A stretch of 64,000 bases of DNA, taken from contig NC_067197.1 of the NCBI RefSeq assembly GCF_000699445.3, positions 372,001 to 436,000 of the forward strand. Direction: 5' to 3'. Each line of letters begins with the position of its first letter. Positions within the stretch are counted from its first letter, which is position 1. Under the pieces are notes generated by a model that ran no database searches, was not told the origin of the DNA, and was given only the letters and a program-made list of their open reading frames with translations. Positions 58,226 through 64,000 of the stretch are shown one piece after another. This DNA is from Schistosoma haematobium. Lineage: Eukaryota; Platyhelminthes; Trematoda; Strigeidida; Schistosomatidae. Position numbers and translations under genes: made by a program.

Positions 58226-59059
58226 TAAAATGAGACTGCAATCCCAAAGTTATAGAAGAGATCAAAATCATAGATTTACAAGTAAGTAATGTAAAATCAA
58301 GTCATGTTATGGACTGTGTTAATTCAACAAAATTATGGTATGCAGGTTGACAATTCAATAAAACGAGTTCATGTCAGTCTTAACTAATGTAGACATGAAA
58401 CAGTCACAGTAACTTTCTAATGTGACCAAATTACATCATACTAGTGATCTATCACATGATAAAAAAACGTATAACGGTAGTGGTTTTACTAAAAAAATAG
58501 AAGGAAAATTGTATTTTGTTGCTTAAGAATATGATAATACCTGACTACAGGAGTTAATCTTGAGTCTCAGAGGCAGTTTATTTTGTATTATTCATAATGC
58601 GAGAATAAAATGATCAATGGACCGAATTTCTGGAGGAATTATTCTTCACTAGAAGGTGTTGACGAATAAATAGCCACATTCTGGTGTTCTTATTCTGTTC
58701 CTCTATCATAAGTTTCAGACCATTCTTATTGTCAACATGAATCACTGTGAAAAACAACTGGAAGGAGAATAAATAAGTAATGATTTCAGCATACCAGATG
58801 TTGGGCAGCAATAAGCATCAACATAAAGAGTGGAGTTTTTTTGATACATTGGTATGGTATTTGTACGAACTAATAAAAGCCTTGTACTTGATTGCTCGCT
58901 GAATACGCATTACAAAAATAATACGTTCATTTGTGCTCATATAGTTCTACCTGCCTCAAACAGCAACATTTCGGAAATTCCTAGTTATCAAACTGAAACG
59001 AATACTTCTAATCATCATAATTAGGTAGGAAGTGCAGTAGATTATCTTCGAGATAATTC
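58226..59059. other. No feature recognised
   Basis: AT-rich. A minus-strand open frame at 58614-58811 follows a CTTCCAG acceptor-like site, but its phase does not join the putative exon at 59590. I leave it unassigned. Confidence 0.35.
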
Positions 59060-59500
59060 CTAAGATCCAGTAGACGCTCAACTTTGAGATCAACATGCTG
59101 GATTGCGTAAGGACCGATCGCGCACAGACCGAATTGCGACACCACAGATCATCGTTGAACAATCAATCGGAAGGAACTCGTCACTATACATAGAGTTCCT
59201 GGACTGTAAGAAAACGTTTGACGTTGTGGCTAGGAAAACCTTGTGTTACCTTCATCGACAATATGGTTTGCCTAAGAAAATCGTCAACATCATACGGAAT
59301 TCATACAACGGACTACGATACAAAGTCGTGCAAGGAGAACAGCGGACCGACGTATTCCAAGTTAGGACCGTAGTCAGACAAGGATGCCTATATTCAACCC
59401 TTCTCTTTCTTCTGGTGGTCGACTGGATTATGAAGACGTCAACATCTGTGATGAAGCACGAAATACAGTGGACAGTTGAATGCAACTTGACCTAGCCCTT
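59060..59500 (+). mobile_element. RTE-like family A fragment, central RT
   Basis: The plus strand reads a nearly open 130-codon RT piece: RIATPQIIVEQSIGRNSSLY, then the FLDCKKTFDVV motif A region and VVRQGCLYSTLLFLLVVDWI. It is cut on both sides, with neither endonuclease nor 3' tail. The motif A second position and the PQG-type loop are altered. Confidence 0.75.
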
Positions 59501-59589
59501 ATATTTCATGCAGAGCAATTATTGCAGGTGAAGAAAGCCTGTGCAGCAATAAACTACAACAAACACAACGGAATAGACACATAATATAC

Positions 59590-59809
59590 CAGTTGTTCGT
59601 TTGAGATTTGAAGTAACTAAAGCCACCATTCGAACTGGATCCCCGTCACCATCACAGTTTTGCACCCAAAATGCATATCCACGAGTAGCTTCCACTTTTA
59701 CTGGAATCGACTCTTTTATTGTGGTAGGACAATTACCATTGAAGTGAGAAGTACGTCTGACACGGGAAACTCCACGAAAATCAACGAGTATCACTTTGAT
59801 GGAGTTCCT
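59590..59809 (-). CDS. Putative exon, product not recognised
   Basis: 220 nt between a GGCTCTAG acceptor and a G|GTATAT donor, open throughout. It reads VDFRGVSRVRRTSHFNGN, then KVEATRGYAFWVQNCDGDGD and PVRMVALVTSN. The sequence is compositionally balanced and unlike the AT-rich surroundings, which favours real coding. I do not know the family, and no partner exon is proven. It would belong to a minus-strand gene. Confidence 0.4.
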
Positions 59810-60065
59810 CTAGAGCCAAAACCTTGAAGGAAAAAAAATAAATTTCCGGAATTCGTATGACACAAATGTGTCTATTCAATGAAAATGAATAAAGTGATTC
59901 GATCGGATGTGTGTTTAAATGACACTATGTTGTTTTATATCCGATGTGCCAAATATATCATGGGTTTTGATATAACAGGTCACACAAAACCGTCCTAATC
60001 TTTTGTAAATGTTCATGACTATGTGTCTTCAACACTCATAGTAATTTATTCCACATGCATCCAGG

Positions 60066-60240
60066 CTACACAATATTTAAGCTATTATTTATCATAATTT
60101 GCTTGATGGTGATCTTGCAGTCAGAGGCAATATGAACCCTCAGAGTTTTTTTTATTTTGGGAGGTCCAAAATCCATGACCCTTGAGTTACTGCGAAAAAT
60201 GATGAAATGTTTGTCGTTGAACAGAGAGTAATCTAAACAG
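60066..60240 (-). CDS. Putative terminal exon, product not recognised
   Basis: After a CTGTTTAG acceptor-like site the minus strand reads YSLFNDKHFIIFRSNSRVMD and then FGPPKIKKTLRVHIASDCKI, ending NSLNIV and TAG. An AATAAA lies about 18 bases past the stop. A run of A codes for the Lys pair. The coding character is moderate, and the exact start and its link to other exons are unknown. Confidence 0.28.
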
Positions 60241-60299
60241 CAGTAGGTAGTCGAGCTTCTTTTCAATTTGTATACGGATAATAAACTTCAATCTGGAGT

Positions 60300-61112
60300 A
60301 AAGTCGTACGAAGTTTAATTTTTGGTAGACAAAGTGTGCTATATTGACTGATGAACTACATATGTGTTCTTCACAATATTCAGCTATTGTCCCACATTAG
60401 TGGACATAATCTGAGAGGTGCTCTAGCGAAATCGCGTTCAGTTAAATAGAAGTTTCTGTATGAGGTAAGTTTGATGAAATTTTTGAATTCTCAGACTCAC
60501 GGTGACAACATTACGTTATCGCATGGTCCTAGTGAATTCAGTTATACTAATTCCCAATAGTCCATTACTTGTTTGACAATGTATTTTAGTCATCGAACCT
60601 GCCAACAACCTCCCAATATGAATATTGAGCTGTGTTTTGTACAAACCGAATTCTGATATTTTACGCACATAGTTTCCTTTATAAGCACGAACAAAGATTC
60701 TAGTAGAATTGCGGGAATTCTCCTGAAATGCCTGGTATATTACTAGTCAGTTTGGAGTCTCTCTGGAGATGAAGATCGTCGAAGTCATCATACTGTAGTG
60801 CTTGAAAGAACTTGTTTAAAAATATCCTGCAACAGGTTGAAGAACTAAACAATTCAGAGAAGCTACAGCTCCAGCCCGTCTACAAAATAATCCGACTAGA
60901 CAAGACATATAAGTGATTGTTAGAATGCGGTGAAGACCGATAGTAAATAAATTTCAAGACGTTTTTACGAAAATGAATTACTAAAATAATTTGTTTGACA
61001 CAGAAGTAGAAAGTCCCATGAATTTAGAAGAAATTTGTTTTAATTCGCTACACTTGTTGAGGTACATATTAGGATAGAAACACCGAGTGTGGGTAGTTGA
61101 ACGTATATCAAC
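60300..61112. other. No feature recognised; possible upstream region of the plus-strand exon at 61113
   Basis: No element or motif was seen. If the exons on either side are real, this gap separates two oppositely oriented genes. Confidence 0.25.
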
Positions 61113-61198
61113 ATGACAACAATCGAGTATGGTGGGGGGCCATCACTTGAGCAACGTCGGGCGTTTGCAAATTTGGAAAGTGGTGGACATGTGCCTGG
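61113..61198 (+). CDS. Putative first coding exon, product not recognised
   Basis: An ATG opens MTTIEYGGGPSLEQRRAFAN and LESGGHVPG, followed by a GTAAATTA donor. It has 28 codons with high G and CpG content against a very AT-rich background, as expected for a true start exon. No second exon was found in the remaining 2.8 kb. The long following intron would run out of the window. Confidence 0.4.
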
Positions 61199-64000
61199 GT
61201 AAATTATTTTTATCAACCATATTGGACTTACATTTTATTATAACAAGACTTTATTGAAAAATTGTTGAATATTAGTTAGAATAGTATAGTATATCAATAG
61301 TTATCATTTTGCGCATTGTCTTAAATAAACACTTTTGAATAAAAATGTAAATTCTTGTGTTGGCCAAAAGTATGTATCGGATAGGGAATCTTATGTAGCC
61401 ATTTTAATTAACTACACAACTAACTAAAGTACTTTTTATCCTTGTATGCACAAGGTATTTCCCAAGTGTAAATGGAATAGAGACTAACGAGTTTGGTCTT
61501 CATGGAGAGTGTAATTTAGTTTGGGATAGCGTTTTTGGTATTTTAAAATAACAGAATCATGTCTTTATGAGTTTAGTTTTTAGTGGCTTGATGCTCTAAC
61601 TTCAGTTTGATTTTACTGGATTCACTTTAGAGGATAATATGATGAAGTGGTTCTTATACGGGAATGGGTTTTGGATTCCTGTGTTTCATACACTCGTTCC
61701 CTCAGACAAACAATAAGAGAAATGAAGCTGAGAGTCAGACCTAGGGAGGCAAACATACTACATCGTTATAATACTTATGAAAAACGTTAGTATAACTCAA
61801 AATGAACAATTGGTAGTATGGCAAAGAGGCAGAGACTGTGTAGAACAAGGAGTGACAGGCAAACCCACACAAGGCTCATAAGTGTGGAAATAAAAATTCG
61901 AAAAAGAAGACATCTATATAACCTGAGGTACACAAGTTCATATAAAAAGAGCAGAGCTAATACGAAAGTGAAAATAATTCAATGTTACATGCTATCTGAG
62001 GCACTAAGGTTCGTTCCAAAGCTGTTGTGAACCATGTAAATGTCAGTTAGTACTACAAACTACAATTTCAATCGCTTGGACCGTGCTTTACTAGACGGAT
62101 GAAGTTAGCCTAAACCTAGATCAAAGGAATACTAAACCCAGTGCATGTTAAACTGGTTGTCAAACTAGTAGTGCCATATTTTAGTTGAGAAGAAATATGT
62201 GTGGATTTTTAGGGTAAGGGATTCGTCAAACTAAGTTGTTCGATGGGTGTTCAGGATACAACTTGTTGGTTTTCATAGCTCTAATCGCTGGACTTATGGA
62301 TTTAAACGCAACCGCCATCTGTTAATCTACAATGTGCACTATGCCTCGTGTACACGCTTGTTATCTGCCCGTGTGATCTTTTTTTAACCTAATAAACTTG
62401 TGTCTTCGGGCAAATATTCTATTTTATAGACTTTAGTGTCATGTTTTTATTCAGAATTCAAGAAGCATAGATAAAATATATTATTGGCTTGGTACAAATG
62501 AAGTTGGAATCACGTTAATTCCTCCAATTTTTTTACACTTTACCTAGTTTTCTATATTTATTTATGTATATTCATACATCTGATACGAAAATACAACGGA
62601 ATAGTGGCCAGTGCTATAAATTCATTTTAAAAAGTTGGCAGTTTTTATTTAAAGCCACAACAATGTTTTTAAATATATCTGAGGATCGTTTCCTGGTAGT
62701 TTCAAGCTTGTTGTGTTTCAATCTAGTTCTTTAATCAGCTGAGTTCTGGAGAAAAAGTCTTGCGCTTAAATGTTAAACACATCTTCCGGTTTACTTCTCT
62801 GAAAATTGACCTCAACAGCATTTTTTACAAGTTATTTCTAGATTTTCTTCCATTTCCTGATATATATATATATACTTAGTTCACAACTATAATTAGGATT
62901 ACTTAGAATTGTTTTTTTGTGTTAGTCGTTCTGTTGTATGGCGAATAATTAATGGAATTCCGGATGAATAACCATTCACTATGACCTTATCATTGCTGTT
63001 AACCTCTGTTCTTTTCGTCAAAATCCGTGAAATCCTGAAGTATTCGTTAGATAGCCATAAGAAATGAATTTATCTTCGTTGTAGCCGGAAATTGACCACT
63101 ATTTATTGGATAGTGTGAAGTAAGCATTATAGAAAGCAATGAAATAGAGTTACAATATTCGGTAATAAAGTAATGATGTATTTGTTGGAAAATCATTTAT
63201 TTACTTGTTTTAAAGAATTATCATTCACAAATTCTTAAAAAGTCAAAAATTCCAATTTCTACTCACTATGACACAAATATATCATTATTTTATTGTTTTG
63301 TGTTCAATGCTTAGCTTACTTGAAAATATCAAGTCAAACCTTGATATATATTAATATATCTTTAAACTTATTAACAGTTCAACGATCATTTTATTCATTT
63401 GATGTAATCATTTTGTTTATGTTTCGTGATATTCGAATGTCTTTAAAGCTAATTATGTCCAATATAAAATAACATTCGAAGTGCTTATAAGAAAATATGT
63501 AAAATATATGAAATGGTTAACTTATAGGTTCTTCTATAATGCCGCTGGTAAGAATGAGTTTATAAAGTATGTGATGGTATCGTTTGACATCAGAGGAAAC
63601 TTGTTGTAATGAAATAGGTAAATAATAATAGTGTTGTGTAAGTGTAAAGTTTTAAACATGATAAACAAGAGATTTTCTAATTATGGGAGTGTATCATTTT
63701 TAATATTCATGCCATGTTGTCTATCTCTTTTTACTTCAACAACTTAAACATTTGATGTTGAGTCATATAAAGTGATTGTATGAGAAGAATAAAAGTGTTC
63801 ATAGTGGATCGTAAAGTTACTATGAATTTGATAACTTCAGTATGAAATCTGCAGAAAGCCGTAAAATCTTATCATGACAATTCCATACAAATAAAGGTTT
63901 CTTATGTGTACTCGATGAATTGGTTTATATGAATGCTGTTAGTGCATTCATGTAAGTAAATCATTCAAAGTCTATAGACATTTTGACTTTGATTAATAAA
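61199..64000. other. No gene recognised
   Basis: Strongly AT-rich with a short TA microsatellite at about 62860-62875. No second exon, repeat terminus or known element was found. It is possibly intron of the gene starting at 61113. Confidence 0.4.

Noticed and set aside
58614..58811. Minus-strand frame with LFFTVIHVDNKNGLKLMIEE as an exon partner of 59590-59809
   Set aside because: The acceptor phase does not fit the preceding donor, and the obvious joins lead to stops.
1..64000. CRISPR arrays, bacterial operons, or tRNA and rRNA genes
   Set aside because: None is visible. The tRNA-like segments at 4.8, 42.6, 47.8, 50.7 and 58.1 kb are SINE heads without full cloverleaf folding or proper 3' ends.

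Overview
The window is nuclear DNA of a flatworm and most probably a Schistosoma species. The reasons are tRNA-derived SINEs carrying hammerhead ribozymes (the S. mansoni alpha type of repeat), a dense mix of RTE-like, CR1-like, Penelope-like and Gypsy elements, AT-rich host genes with very short introns, and no bacterial features. I cannot fix the species from the sequence alone.

Three host loci are supported. (1) A complete ataxin-2 orthologue lies on the minus strand at 11945-14630. It has seven coding exons separated by six micro-introns of 28-36 nt, an Lsm domain, an LsmAD domain and a PAM2 motif. (2) The last six exons of a large unrecognised minus-strand gene are spread over 39981-53272, all with consistent splice phases; its introns hold SINEs, a solo LTR and a MITE-like repeat. 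(3) A few weak candidate exons lie at 59590-61198, on both strands.

Layout. 1-2.7 kb: RTE-like relic and an LTR-like repeat. 2.7-9.6 kb: mostly non-coding, with a ribozyme SINE inside a 14-bp target duplication, a MITE-like repeat, a 195-bp hairpin and a decayed transposon-type gene. 9.6-14.8 kb: ataxin-2 and its flanks. 14.8-22.9 kb: two near-identical CR1-like elements in the same orientation, one of which ends about 190 bp upstream of the ataxin-2 start codon. 23.7-26.3 kb: an RTE fragment fused to a Penelope-like element (reverse transcriptase plus GIY-YIG endonuclease) with four in-frame stops. 26.6-38 kb: an old Gypsy relic split by a young Gypsy element (27518-33189) with matching 532-bp LTRs, and by further RTE and LTR-like insertions. 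38-39.7 kb: more relics. 40-53.3 kb: the unrecognised gene. 54.4-59.5 kb: RTE-type elements and another SINE. 59.5-64 kb: putative exons and empty sequence.

The most striking points are the five hammerhead SINE copies in two families, of which only two keep an intact ribozyme core; the series of 28-36 nt introns in ataxin-2; the two CR1-like copies that share the same disabling frameshifts; and the recently inserted Gypsy element whose only visible breaks are single-base losses in homopolymers.
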